64,000 nt of DNA from Ardenticatenales bacterium (GTDB lineage: Bacteria; Chloroflexota; Anaerolineae; Promineifilales; Promineifilaceae), in the NCBI GenBank assembly GCA_020634515.1, contig JACKBL010000005.1, positions 372,001 through 436,000 on the forward strand, read 5' to 3'. This document shows, piece by piece, positions 54,172 through 63,626 of the stretch. The position numbers were made by a program, and so were the translations under genes. Within the stretch, counting starts at the first letter, position 1, and the number at the start of each line of letters is the position of its first letter. The notes under the pieces are model-generated. The model searched no databases and was not told the origin of the DNA. It saw only the letters and a list, made by a program, of their open reading frames with translations.

Positions 54172-57100
54172 ATGAATTTTCTCCGCTTCATCCTCCGCCG
54201 CGCCGCTTTCCACTGGCAAATTCTCGTCACGCTGGGCCTGGGTGTCGTCCTCTCCACCGGCCTGCTCGCCAGTGGCCCGCTGCTGGTGAACACGGTCGTG
54301 GAGTTTGGCCTGCGCAATACCCTCACCACGGGGGACGCCCTCACGCGCAGCCTGCGCATCAGCGTCTTTTCCGCCAGTTCGTCATCGGCGGATTACGCGG
54401 CGCTGAATGACCAGGTCAATAACGTGGTGCAGCGCCGCTTTGCCTCTTACCTGGACCAGGTGGTTCCGCAGGCCGGCACAAGCTGGCTCTTCCCCTGGTT
54501 CGAGAACAACGTGGTGGAGACGGACCGCGTCAACGTCAGCTATGATGGGGCGCTGGAGGGAGAGACAGAGTTGGTGGAAGGGGTATTCCCCGGCGACCCG
54601 GTGGTGGATGAGCAGACGATTGCCGTGGCTATTGGCGAGGAGATGGCGAACGCATACGATTTGCAGGTGGGGGACCGCCTGCCGCTCAGCCGGAATCGCA
54701 GCGCGGAAGAACCGGAATTGTGGTTGGAAATTGCCGGCATTGTCCGCCCCCGCAACCCCCGTGATCCCTACTGGTCCGGCTCCCTCAATCCCCTGCGCTC
54801 ACACCCCGACGAACGCTGGCGCGCCCAATTCAACGCCTTTGTTCCCGCCGACCAATTCTTCGCCATCGCCGAAAAATACTTCCCCGGCGGACGTGCCGAA
54901 CTGTACTGGAACGTCCTCTTTAATCCGGCGACCATCTCCGTCGCCGACATCCCCTTGCTGCGTTCGCGCCTCGACGGCTTTATCTTCGACCTGCTGGACA
55001 TCACGCCTACGCACCCCGTGATCACCACCAACCTCAGCGACGTGCTTGCCAGCTTCGCCGCCCAATCAGAAGCGGTGCGCGCGCCGCTGCTCCTGCTCAC
55101 GGCGGAAGTCGTGCTTCTGGCCCTTTATTACGTGATTATGGTTGCCGCCCTCTCCGTGAAGCAGGTGGAGCGAGAGTTTGCCGTACTCCGCAGCCGCGGC
55201 GCGTCCGGCAGCCAGATTTTTCGCATCCAGACGGGCGAGGCCCTCCTCATCAGTGGTGTTGCCTTCTTCAGCGGCCCTGTTCTGGGGGCGGCGCTGGTGC
55301 GCGCGCTGGGGTTCCTGGGGCCGCTGCGGGACGTGAGCCAGGGAAGCTGGAATCTTACCCTCAGCCAGGCGGCATGGCTGGCTGCCGGCATTGGCACGCT
55401 GGCCTGTCTCTCCGGTCTGTTGCTGCCCGTTGGCCCCGCCTTGCGCCGCAGCATCGTCACCCACACCCAATCCGTCACCCGCGAAAATCGCCCCCCCCTA
55501 TGGCAACGTTTCTACCTCGACGTGTTCCTGCTCGTTGGTGGCCTCATCCTCCTCTGGCGGCTGCGCCTCTACGGCGGCATCATCGGCAGCGGTGGCGGCG
55601 CGCGCATCGACTGGCTGCTGCTCCTCTCGCCGCTCGCTTTGCTCCTGGGGACGGGCACCATCTTGCTGCGCATCTTCCCCCTGGTGCTGCGCTTTGGCGC
55701 GGCCCTGGCCGCGCGTGGACGCGGTCTGCCCACGGCGCTGGCGATGTGGCAAACCTCGCGCAATCCCACGCATGTGGCGCGCCTGGTGCTGCTGCTGACG
55801 CTGGCGATGTCCCTGGGGCTGCTCTCCACGGGCATCAATGCCACCCTCGACCTGAGCGAACTGGAGCGGGCAGAGTACGCGACCGGCAGCGACGTGCGCC
55901 TGGATTCGACTTTTGTGCTGCCCATGGAGTCGCTGCAGGCGATGCCCCTCGTCGCGGCCAGCAGCACCGCCTTCCGCACCACGGGGTCGGTGGCGCGGGG
56001 GCGCGCCTTTGGTCGCTTTGATTTGTGGGCGATTGATCCCATCACCTACGGCGGATTGACGACCTTCCGCGACGATTTCGCGGCGCAGCCCATGCCCGCG
56101 CTGCTGGATGAACTGGCTCGGGGCGGTCCAACGCCGCATCCGGTGTTGCCGCTGCCCGGCCAACCATTGCGCCTGGGTGTTTGGGTCTGGTCCGGCCCCG
56201 ACGATGGCGAGGATACGGGCTTCAGCGCGCTCCGTGGCGATAGCAACCTGGACCGCATTGGTCTGGAGGCGCGGTTGCAAACGGCGGGCGGGCAGATGAT
56301 CCAGGTGAAGCTGCTGCCGTCGGAGACGGGGGGGTATCCGGCGGATGGTTGGCGTTATTTTTCCGGTAGCGTGCCGGCACAAAGTGAACTGGCTTACCCG
56401 CTGTCGTTGCACTCTTTCTGGTTTGCCAACCGCACGCGCCGCGAACAGGGGAATTTTGGCGGTTTCCTTTCGGCGACGATGCAGTTGGCGCTGGATGACT
56501 TGACCGTGGTGGACCGGAGCAGCGGCGACACGATTATTGCCGATGGCTTCGATGATATTCGGGAGGTGTGGTACGCTACGGGCGAATCGACGACGGCGTA
56601 TAGTCTGAATTTTGTGCGCGCGGGACGGGGGCGGTTGGGGCTGCAACTGATCTACATTGATCCGGGGGCGGTGGTGCGGGTGTCGCTGATTGGGGGAGAG
56701 GAGGTGCGGGGGGCAATGCCGGCATTAGTCAACCAAACCTTCCGCAACATCACCGACATCCAGGTAGGCGACATCGTGCGCGCCACCGTCGCCTCCGAAC
56801 CCATAGAATTCCAGATCAAGGGTATCGTCAACTACTTCCCCACCCTCTACGACGACCTGGAAACCGGCTACCTCATCACCCAACGGGACCAGCTTCTCAA
56901 TTATCTTAACGACATCAAAACCCGCCCCGTCAATCCCAACGAACTCCTCCTGAAACTCCAGGATGGAGCAGACGTAGACGCCACCGTCGCCCAGGCGCTG
57001 GAAATTGCCCCCGACATCTCCGATGTGCATACCATCGCCGCCACCCGTGCTATCATCAAGGCCGATCCCATGTCCCTTGGTTTACGTAGCGTCACCTTCT

Positions 57101-57504
57101 TCGGCTACGTCATCACCACCATCCTCAGCCTCGTCGGCTTTGCCACCCACTTCTACCTCAGCGCCCGCCAGCGCGAAGCCGTCTATGCCGTGCTGCGCTC
57201 CATTGGTATGGCCGCGCGGCAGTTGTACACCATGCTCGTGCTGGAACAAGTCGTCCTCATTCTCTTTGGTCTGGCCCTGGGGACCCTGCTGGGCGTCGTT
57301 TTGAACCAGATCACCCTGCCTGGCCTGCCTATCACCCTGGGAGACACCCTGCCTATTCCCCCGTTCATTCCTCGCAGTGACTGGCTGGCCGTGGGCCGCA
57401 TCTACCTTGTGCTCGCGGTGGGCTTCCTCACGGCATTGGGCATTGCCACCTGGCTCCTCTGGCGGCGCAAGCTGCACCGCATCCTGCGCATCGGCGAAGA
57501 GTAG
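54172..57504 (+). CDS. FtsX-type ABC transporter permease, large (1110 aa)
   Basis: This large membrane protein of the MacB/FtsX/LolE class has an N-terminal membrane helix (HWQILVTLGLGVVLSTGLLASGPLL). A first long extracytoplasmic region is followed by a first block of three FtsX-type helices from about residue 300 (APLLLLTAEVVLLALYYVIMVAALSVKQVEREFAVLRSRGAS). A second extracytoplasmic region precedes a second block at the C-terminus (GYVITTILSLVGFATHFYLSARQREAVYAVLRSIGMAARQL). This two-FtsX-domain layout is usual for permeases that extract lipids or proteins or span long substrates. The ATG at 54172 is preferred over a TTG at 54151. The next permease follows after 4 bp. Confidence 0.9.
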   Translation: MNFLRFILRRAAFHWQILVTLGLGVVLSTGLLASGPLLVNTVVEFGLRNTLTTGDALTRSLRISVFSASSSSADYAALNDQVNNVVQRRFASYLDQVVPQAGTSWLFPWFENNVVETDRVNVSYDGALEGETELVEGVFPGDPVVDEQTIAVAIGEEMANAYDLQVGDRLPLSRNRSAEEPELWLEIAGIVRPRNPRDPYWSGSLNPLRSHPDERWRAQFNAFVPADQFFAIAEKYFPGGRAELYWNVLFNPATISVADIPLLRSRLDGFIFDLLDITPTHPVITTNLSDVLASFAAQSEAVRAPLLLLTAEVVLLALYYVIMVAALSVKQVEREFAVLRSRGASGSQIFRIQTGEALLISGVAFFSGPVLGAALVRALGFLGPLRDVSQGSWNLTLSQAAWLAAGIGTLACLSGLLLPVGPALRRSIVTHTQSVTRENRPPLWQRFYLDVFLLVGGLILLWRLRLYGGIIGSGGGARIDWLLLLSPLALLLGTGTILLRIFPLVLRFGAALAARGRGLPTALAMWQTSRNPTHVARLVLLLTLAMSLGLLSTGINATLDLSELERAEYATGSDVRLDSTFVLPMESLQAMPLVAASSTAFRTTGSVARGRAFGRFDLWAIDPITYGGLTTFRDDFAAQPMPALLDELARGGPTPHPVLPLPGQPLRLGVWVWSGPDDGEDTGFSALRGDSNLDRIGLEARLQTAGGQMIQVKLLPSETGGYPADGWRYFSGSVPAQSELAYPLSLHSFWFANRTRREQGNFGGFLSATMQLALDDLTVVDRSSGDTIIADGFDDIREVWYATGESTTAYSLNFVRAGRGRLGLQLIYIDPGAVVRVSLIGGEEVRGAMPALVNQTFRNITDIQVGDIVRATVASEPIEFQIKGIVNYFPTLYDDLETGYLITQRDQLLNYLNDIKTRPVNPNELLLKLQDGADVDATVAQALEIAPDISDVHTIAATRAIIKADPMSLGLRSVTFFGYVITTILSLVGFATHFYLSARQREAVYAVLRSIGMAARQLYTMLVLEQVVLILFGLALGTLLGVVLNQITLPGLPITLGDTLPIPPFIPRSDWLAVGRIYLVLAVGFLTALGIATWLLWRRKLHRILRIGEE

Positions 57505-57508
57505 AATC

Positions 57509-60214
57509 ATGCTTCTGAAGCTCGCATTCCGTCACCTCATACGCCATTGGCGGCTCAACCTCTTCGTGCTGCTCACGCTGCTGTTGACCGTCAGCCTGCT
57601 GGCCGGGCTGCCCATGTACACCTCCGCCATCGCCGACCGCAGCCTGCGCCAGACGCTCGTCGATGCTTCCCCCCTGGCGCGCAACGTGCAGGTCAACGGT
57701 GACCTGAGCGTGCGCCTATTTCAAGATTTGCGCGACATCCTCGGGCCGCTTTATGACAGGCGGGCGCGGCTGCGCGTAGTAGACCCCATCGAACTATCCC
57801 GCTGGATTGTGCTGCCCGATGGCAATCTGCGCCCGGTGCCGGAATTCTTCTTCGTACGCTTCTTCTCGCTGGACGAGTATCACGACCATGTTGACGTGAT
57901 TGATGGGCGTCTGCCCAATTTCGTGGCGCAGACGAACCCGCTGCGCCTGCCCACGCTGGAGATTGCCATCGGACAGACCGCCGCCGAATTGTATGGCGTG
58001 GCCGTGGGCGACAGCATCGTCAGTCCAGACAAGCAGTACAAGGCGGAAGTCGTGGGCATTATCGCGCCCACGGACGAGGCGGATGAGTTCTGGTTTGAGG
58101 ATTTTCTCCCCTTTGGCCTGGAGCGCATCCCCGGCGGCAACCGCGAGGATACGGTTATCCTCTCCGCCATTTTGCCGCAGGAGTCCATGGAGGCGTATTT
58201 TTCCTTCAGCGAGACGTGGCGCGTCTTCATCAACTGGCAGGCGATCACGCTGGATAACGCGCTGCAAGTGCAAACCTCGCTGAATAATCTGCTGGCGTCG
58301 CAGACAGGCGTGCGGCTTTCCACCGGTCTGCTGCCCATCATTGACGTTTACCAGGCGCAGTTGGCGACGGCGCGGCTGTCCCTTTTCCTGCTTACGGCGC
58401 AATCCTTCCTCTTTGTGGTGTATGCTTTGGTGACGATGACGGGCTTCATGCTGGATCAGTCGCGGGGGGAGCTGGCGACGTTGGTGGGGCGCGGTTTCGA
58501 CAGCCGCCAGGTCACGACGGTGTACGCGGTGGAGGGGGCGTTCATGACCTTGATGGTGCTGCCCGTGGGGCCGCTGCTGGCGCGGGCTTTGGTCGGGCTG
58601 TGGGCGCGAACGATTGATGCGCCGCCGCCGGCGGCCATTCCCCTGGCCTCGTGGCAGTTGACGATAGCGGGGGCGTTGGTTGGTTTGCTGGTGATTGTGG
58701 GGTCGGTTTATGTGGCTTCGCGGCAAAACTTGCTGGCCTGGCAGCAGGCGTCGGCTCGTCCGGGGCGGCGTTCAGGGTGGCAACGTGCCGGCATTGACAT
58801 TTTCCTTCTCGCATTAGGTGGCATCGCCTACTGGCAGCTCAACCAGCGCGGCAGCTTCGTCGTCGGCGCGGGGCAGGAGCAGGTCGCCGACCCGCTCCTG
58901 CTGCTCGGCCCCTCCGTCCTTCTCATCTCCGTCGCCCTCCTGCTGCTGCGCCTCTTCCCCCTGCTGATCAGCTTTGTCGCCTGGCTCACGCGCGGGCGGC
59001 GCGACCTGGTGCTGCCGCTGGGGTTGACACGATTGGCGCGCGCGCCCATCGGCCCGGGGCGCGTGGTGCTGCTGGTGAGCATCTCCGCCGCGCTCACCCT
59101 GTTCGCCAGCGCCTTTTCCTACTCCGTGACCCAAAGGCAGGAAGCGTTTGCTCGCTACTTCAATGGCGCGGACATGCGCGTGCAACTCAGTTTGCCCACC
59201 GCCGCGGCGGCGGCACAGACGGAGGCGATCACGGCGTTGCCGGGGGTGACCGCGGTTTCTCCCGTGTACCGTACGCGGGCGCGCCTGAGCGCATCCACGG
59301 GCGTGAGCGTGTCTGGCCTGTTTGTTGATCCGGAGACGCTGCCGCAAGTGTCGGCTTTTCCCCCCGCTGTCACTCGTTTGAGCATTCCGGCCATCATGGA
59401 AGTGCTGCAACAGCCCATCGGGCGTACCATTCCGGCGGTGGTGTCGCAGAATTTCCCGCCGGGCGACCTGACGCTGGGGGATCAGGTTGTGTACCGCATT
59501 GGCGAGCAGAATCTGATTTTTGAGGTGCGCGGCTTGATTCAGAATTTTCCGCGCCTGTCTACGGGGAGTCAATCGCTGCCGTTTTTTGTGGCGAGTTTGC
59601 CGGCATTAGCCAACCAGGTGGACATCGTGCAATTGCAGGGGCCGGATGGTGGCACGCGCGAGTTGTGGTTGGGCGTGAATCCGTCGCGGCAGGCTTCCGT
59701 TGCCGCTGCCCTGCCCGTTGGGGCCACACTGTTGGGCACGTCTAATGCCCAGTTGACGGCCTTCCAGTCTGGACTGGTGGCGCAGGAGACAACCGGCGCA
59801 TTCAATCTCAATGCCCTCACGTTGGGCGTTCTTAGCGTGATCATCTTTTTGCTGGTGCATTATTTTGCCGCCTATGCCCGCTTGTTTGAGTTTGGGGTGT
59901 TGCGCGCCGTGGGCATGGCGACCGGGCAGCTATTGGCAATGCTTAGCCTGGAGGGGGTGGCGACATTGATTTTGGGTGTGGGTAGTGGCACGGCGATTGG
60001 CCTGGGGCTGGCTTATGTCATGCGCCCCTTTATGCTGCTGGCGCTGCGGGATGCTATTGGTGGCGGTTTTGTACACGCTGTTGTCGTCAATTGGCGCGAT
60101 GTTTTTATGTTGTATGGGGTGCTGCTGCTGGTGTATGCGGCGGCGTTGGGGTTGATGCTGTTGGCGTTGTTGCGTGCCGGCATTCATCGGGTGATGCGCA
60201 TTGGGGATGAATGA
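57509..60214 (+). CDS. FtsX-type ABC transporter permease, second subunit (901 aa)
   Basis: This 901-aa relative of the preceding permease has the same two-block FtsX plan. It starts MLLKLAFRHLIRHWRLNLFVLLTLLLTVSLLAG. The first FtsX block holds TARLSLFLLTAQSFLFVVYALVTMTGFMLDQSRGELATLVGRGFDSRQV, and the second, at the C-terminus, holds LGVLSVIIFLLVHYFAAYARLFEFGVLRAVGMATGQLLAML. The two permeases would form a heterodimer driven by the ATPase gene that follows. The 4-bp spacing implies co-translation with the first permease gene. The substrate is unknown. Confidence 0.9.
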   Translation: MLLKLAFRHLIRHWRLNLFVLLTLLLTVSLLAGLPMYTSAIADRSLRQTLVDASPLARNVQVNGDLSVRLFQDLRDILGPLYDRRARLRVVDPIELSRWIVLPDGNLRPVPEFFFVRFFSLDEYHDHVDVIDGRLPNFVAQTNPLRLPTLEIAIGQTAAELYGVAVGDSIVSPDKQYKAEVVGIIAPTDEADEFWFEDFLPFGLERIPGGNREDTVILSAILPQESMEAYFSFSETWRVFINWQAITLDNALQVQTSLNNLLASQTGVRLSTGLLPIIDVYQAQLATARLSLFLLTAQSFLFVVYALVTMTGFMLDQSRGELATLVGRGFDSRQVTTVYAVEGAFMTLMVLPVGPLLARALVGLWARTIDAPPPAAIPLASWQLTIAGALVGLLVIVGSVYVASRQNLLAWQQASARPGRRSGWQRAGIDIFLLALGGIAYWQLNQRGSFVVGAGQEQVADPLLLLGPSVLLISVALLLLRLFPLLISFVAWLTRGRRDLVLPLGLTRLARAPIGPGRVVLLVSISAALTLFASAFSYSVTQRQEAFARYFNGADMRVQLSLPTAAAAAQTEAITALPGVTAVSPVYRTRARLSASTGVSVSGLFVDPETLPQVSAFPPAVTRLSIPAIMEVLQQPIGRTIPAVVSQNFPPGDLTLGDQVVYRIGEQNLIFEVRGLIQNFPRLSTGSQSLPFFVASLPALANQVDIVQLQGPDGGTRELWLGVNPSRQASVAAALPVGATLLGTSNAQLTAFQSGLVAQETTGAFNLNALTLGVLSVIIFLLVHYFAAYARLFEFGVLRAVGMATGQLLAMLSLEGVATLILGVGSGTAIGLGLAYVMRPFMLLALRDAIGGGFVHAVVVNWRDVFMLYGVLLLVYAAALGLMLLALLRAGIHRVMRIGDE

Positions 60215-60223
60215 TGAATGAGG

Positions 60224-60250
60224 GATGAGGTATGAGGTATGAGGTATGAG
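60224..60250 (+). repeat. Octamer array supplying the ribosome site of the ABC ATPase gene
   Basis: GATGAGGTATGAGGTATGAG and a further unit lie between the permease stop and the ATPase ATG at 60251. The last GAGGT sits 5 bp before that ATG, an ideal Shine-Dalgarno distance. This is the same octamer as in the cas region about 30 kb away. Confidence 0.85.
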
Positions 60251-61927
60251 ATGGACGTAGGGGCGGTTTTTGTTGATTGCGATAATCTGGTGAAGATTTA
60301 TAAGGTGGCGGACCTGGAGGTGGTGGCGCTGCAGGGGTTGGACTTGCAGATTGCCCGTGGCGATATGATGGCCCTGGTGGGGGCGTCGGGGTCGGGCAAG
60401 TCCACTTTGCTGAACATTATCGGCGGGTTGGATACGCCCAGTGCCGGCACAATCACCGTCGGCGACCGGGATTTGCTCAACCTGAGCCAGAACGACCGCA
60501 CCCAGTACCAGCGGCAGACCGTCGGTTTCGTCTGGCAGCAGCCCGCGCGCAACCTCCTGCCCTACCTCACCGCGCTGGAAAACGTGGAAATGCCCATGAT
60601 GTTGGGGCAATTAGACGCGGGACAACGGCGCAAGCGGGCGTTGGAGTTGCTGGAGATGGTTGGCCTCTCCGACCGCGCCGATTTTCGCCCGGATCGCCTT
60701 TCCGGTGGGCAGCAGCAGCGCGTCGCCCTGGCGATTGCCCTGGCGAATAATCCCCCGCTGCTGCTGGCGGATGAGCCGACGGGCCAGGTGGATTCCGCCT
60801 CCGCGGAGAGCATCTTCCATGCCTTGCGCCGCCTCAACGAGGCGTACCAGACGACCATCATCGTTGTCACGCATGATCCGAAAGTGTCCAACCATGTCAA
60901 CCGCGTCGTGGGCATCCGCGATGGCCGCACCAGCACGGAACTGCGCCGCGTGCGCCGCGCCGAAGATGGAGAACTGGAGCATGAGGAGTGGGTGATTATG
61001 GACCAGGCGGGGCGGCTGCAACTGCCGAAGGTGTACGTGGAGTCGCTGGGGATGCGTGGGCGGGTGAAGGTGCGCCTGGAGAAGGATCACGTTTCCGTCT
61101 GGCCGGATCAGGTGGCGCGGCTGGTGCGCCCGGAGGAAGAGCCGGAGGAGACGATGTTCTGGCAGCGCAAGGATGGGGCGGTGTTGTCGGCGCGGGTGGA
61201 GGAGGAGAAAATGCCGGCAGTCGTCACCCATGATTTGCGCCGCGTGTTCCAACTGGGCGTGGAGGAAGTCCACGCCGTGGATGGCGTCAACCTGGAAATC
61301 CCCAGTGGCAAAATGGTCGTCGTCAAGGGGCCTTCTGGTTCCGGCAAAACCACGCTGCTCAACCTCATTGCCGGCCTGGATGAACCCACCACCGGCGAAG
61401 TCACCATCGGCGGGCAGAAGCTCAGTGACCTTTCCGCCGGCGAGCGCGTCAACCTGCGCCGCCGCCAGATCGGCTTCGTCTTCCAAACCTTTGGCCTGCT
61501 GCCCTACCTCTCCGCGCAGGAGAACGTGGAGGTTCCCCTGCGCCTGTTGCGCCTGGGGCGCAAAGAGCGGCGCGAGCGCGTCCTCAATGCCCTGAAACTG
61601 GTCGGTCTCGCCGAACGCGCCCGCCACCGCACGTACGAACTCTCCGGCGGCGAGCAGCAGCGCGTGGCCCTGGCGCGGGCGCTGGTGAATCAGCCCGCCC
61701 TCATCCTGGCGGACGAGCCAACCGGTCAGCTTGACACGATCACGGGGACCAACATCATCGCCTTGCTGCGCCGCATTGTGCTGGAGACGGGCGTCACGGT
61801 CGTCATCGCCAGCCATGACCCCAAGGTGATGGAGGCCGTGGATGTGGTGTTTGAATTGAAGGACGGTCGGCTCATCAACACGGAGACGCGCACGCAACCC
61901 GTCACGCGCCTGATGGCGACAGGATGA
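60251..61927 (+). CDS. Double-domain ABC transporter ATPase (LolD/MacB type)
   Basis: This 558-aa protein carries two full nucleotide-binding domains. Domain 1 has Walker A GASGSGKST, signature LSGGQQQRVALA, Walker B LLLADEPTG and an H-loop VVTHD. A linker of about 90 residues, rich in charged residues, contains QAGRLQLPKVYVESLGMRGRVKVRLEKDHVSVWPDQ and may be a small beta domain. Domain 2 has GPSGSGKTT, LSGGEQQRVALA, LILADEPTG and IASHD. Such ATPases usually dimerise from separate copies, so a fused pair is notable and fits the heterodimeric permeases. The ATG at 60251 is preferred; an ATG within the octamer array at 60239 is in frame. Confidence 0.93.
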   Translation: MDVGAVFVDCDNLVKIYKVADLEVVALQGLDLQIARGDMMALVGASGSGKSTLLNIIGGLDTPSAGTITVGDRDLLNLSQNDRTQYQRQTVGFVWQQPARNLLPYLTALENVEMPMMLGQLDAGQRRKRALELLEMVGLSDRADFRPDRLSGGQQQRVALAIALANNPPLLLADEPTGQVDSASAESIFHALRRLNEAYQTTIIVVTHDPKVSNHVNRVVGIRDGRTSTELRRVRRAEDGELEHEEWVIMDQAGRLQLPKVYVESLGMRGRVKVRLEKDHVSVWPDQVARLVRPEEEPEETMFWQRKDGAVLSARVEEEKMPAVVTHDLRRVFQLGVEEVHAVDGVNLEIPSGKMVVVKGPSGSGKTTLLNLIAGLDEPTTGEVTIGGQKLSDLSAGERVNLRRRQIGFVFQTFGLLPYLSAQENVEVPLRLLRLGRKERRERVLNALKLVGLAERARHRTYELSGGEQQRVALARALVNQPALILADEPTGQLDTITGTNIIALLRRIVLETGVTVVIASHDPKVMEAVDVVFELKDGRLINTETRTQPVTRLMATG

Positions 61928-62474
61928 TGGAGTGTCCTGCTGCTTTTGCCCTGTTTATCCACCAAGGTGAGAGGTACAATGAAGTTGTGACTGGTATTCT
62001 GCGTTACACTGAGAGAATATGTTGTACCCTGTCCTTTCTGTCTCAGACGTGATTCTGCTAATCCTGCCTTGCATTGGGGAGTTGGAGTTTACGTTGCTAC
62101 GCCTGTTATCTGAGGAGGCTGTCTTTTCAGCCGTATAGCAAGAAATCAGCAATCTGCTTGAGCAGTGTTATTGTTGCCAGACGTGGTGGGGATCAGACAA
62201 GAGAGTATGGTGATTATTTCAGAACTTACCTTCCCAGATAGGGGTAACTGGAGTTGATAGTATTAGTTGCTCGTGACTATACAGGTCATCTGCCCAGATT
62301 GGACCAATTTGCTCTGGTTGAATCTTATTGATGTCTACAAAATTGGTCCAATCTTTCGGAGACGTGAATAGTTACAGTGCTCAATGAAAATATATGGATT
62401 TTGTAGTATCATGGTTTTTCCTGCAATTTTCCGACTAATTGCTACCCTTGAAACAACCTGTTTGGAGACAAATC
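61928..62474. other. Intergenic region with a dispersed palindrome
   Basis: The 547 bp between the ATPase gene and the AAA gene are A+T-richer than the transporter genes, marking a change to accessory DNA. It contains the large inverted repeat at 62296-62354. No gene is visible. Confidence 0.5.
62296..62354. repeat. Perfect 15-bp inverted repeat of the dispersed palindrome family
   Basis: AGATTGGACCAATTT (62296-62310) and AAATTGGTCCAATCT (62340-62354) enclose a 29-bp loop. The core AGATTGG-CCAATCT is shared with the elements at 8993-9069 and, in part, 31112-31140. Confidence 0.8.
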
Positions 62475-63626
62475 GTGAAATTAGTTAAATTGAGCTACAC
62501 AGAGTTCGTCGGGGAACCTCAGGAATGGAAGTTGGCAGATTGCACCTTTGGTAACATCAATCTCATTGTAGGTAAGAACGCAACCGGCAAGACGAGAACG
62601 CTTAATGTGATCCGTGCATTGGCTGACTTGTTGGCAGAAGCCAGCGAACTAAGATGGCGTGAGGGTAGTTATGTAGTGGATTTTGAAAGCGAAAACAAGA
62701 CTATTTCTTACATTTTAGAATACCATGAGTATGCGGTAACTAGAGAAGAATTGCGCGTTAATTCTGTTATGCGATTGAAGAGGGGGCGTGATGGAGCAGG
62801 TGAGATATATGCCGCAGAAATCGGCAAGGCTATTCGATTTCGAATCCCGGTAAATCAAGTTGCGGCCTTCGCCAAGAGGGATTCGATTCAGCATCCGTTT
62901 CTTGAAGATCTTTATGAATGGGGCAAGGGTTTGATAAGATATGACTTTGGAACACCTTTGGGCAAGGATCATTTTGCGATCTTAGTAAAGCAGGAGGAAG
63001 AAGAGGAGCAAGCTCGCATGGATCTTCGGCAGACTCAAAAGGCTGTTGAAATCTTCTTGCGAGGGATGCGAGAATATCCAAATGGTTTTACCAAGGCTAT
63101 TATCGAAGACTTGGCAATAATCGGTTATCAAATAGAGGATATTGGTGTTGACGATGTTCCCGAAATGAGGGTTCGTCCCAGCATCATGGCCCCTCCCTTA
63201 GGGATTTATGTAAAGGAAACAGATAGACAGGGAAGAACTTTTCAACCTTCAATATCACAAGGAATGTTCAGGGCACTGTCAGTAATCGTACAGGTAAATT
63301 ACTCGCTTTTGGCAAGTGAGCCGAGCTGTATTCTCATTGATGATATTGGAGAGGGACTAGATTTTAGCAGATCGTCGGCACTTATCACGCTATTAGTTAA
63401 CAGGATTAGGAATTCCTCCACACAGTTGATAATGGCGACTAATGACCGCTTCGTTATGAACAATGTCCCTCTAGAGTACTGGATTATAATGGAGAGGCAA
63501 CGTAGTGAATGCATCCTATATAACTATAGAAATTCTAAGCGCATGTTTGATGAATTTGAGTTGACAGGGCTAAACAACTTCGACTTGTTTTCAAGCAATT
63601 ATTACCTTCGGGCCAACGGAATATAA
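62475..63626 (+). CDS. AAA family ATPase of an OLD/AAA_21-like defence-type pair
   Basis: This 383-aa protein is an ABC-like AAA ATPase that begins VKLVKLSYTEFVGEPQEWKL, with Walker A IVGKNATGKTRTL (residues about 28-40), Walker B CILIDDIGEGLDFSRSSALI and a switch-like STQLIMATNDRFVM. The GTG at 62475 has GGAG 7 bp upstream and is chosen over a TTG 12 codons earlier. Codon use is A+T-richer than in the housekeeping genes, suggesting transfer. It overlaps the next gene by 1 bp (TAATG). Pairs of such an ATPase with a small TOPRIM-like or DUF4276-like partner are widespread and many are suspected anti-phage systems; function here is inferred. Confidence 0.8.
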   Translation: MKLVKLSYTEFVGEPQEWKLADCTFGNINLIVGKNATGKTRTLNVIRALADLLAEASELRWREGSYVVDFESENKTISYILEYHEYAVTREELRVNSVMRLKRGRDGAGEIYAAEIGKAIRFRIPVNQVAAFAKRDSIQHPFLEDLYEWGKGLIRYDFGTPLGKDHFAILVKQEEEEEQARMDLRQTQKAVEIFLRGMREYPNGFTKAIIEDLAIIGYQIEDIGVDDVPEMRVRPSIMAPPLGIYVKETDRQGRTFQPSISQGMFRALSVIVQVNYSLLASEPSCILIDDIGEGLDFSRSSALITLLVNRIRNSSTQLIMATNDRFVMNNVPLEYWIIMERQRSECILYNYRNSKRMFDEFELTGLNNFDLFSSNYYLRANGI

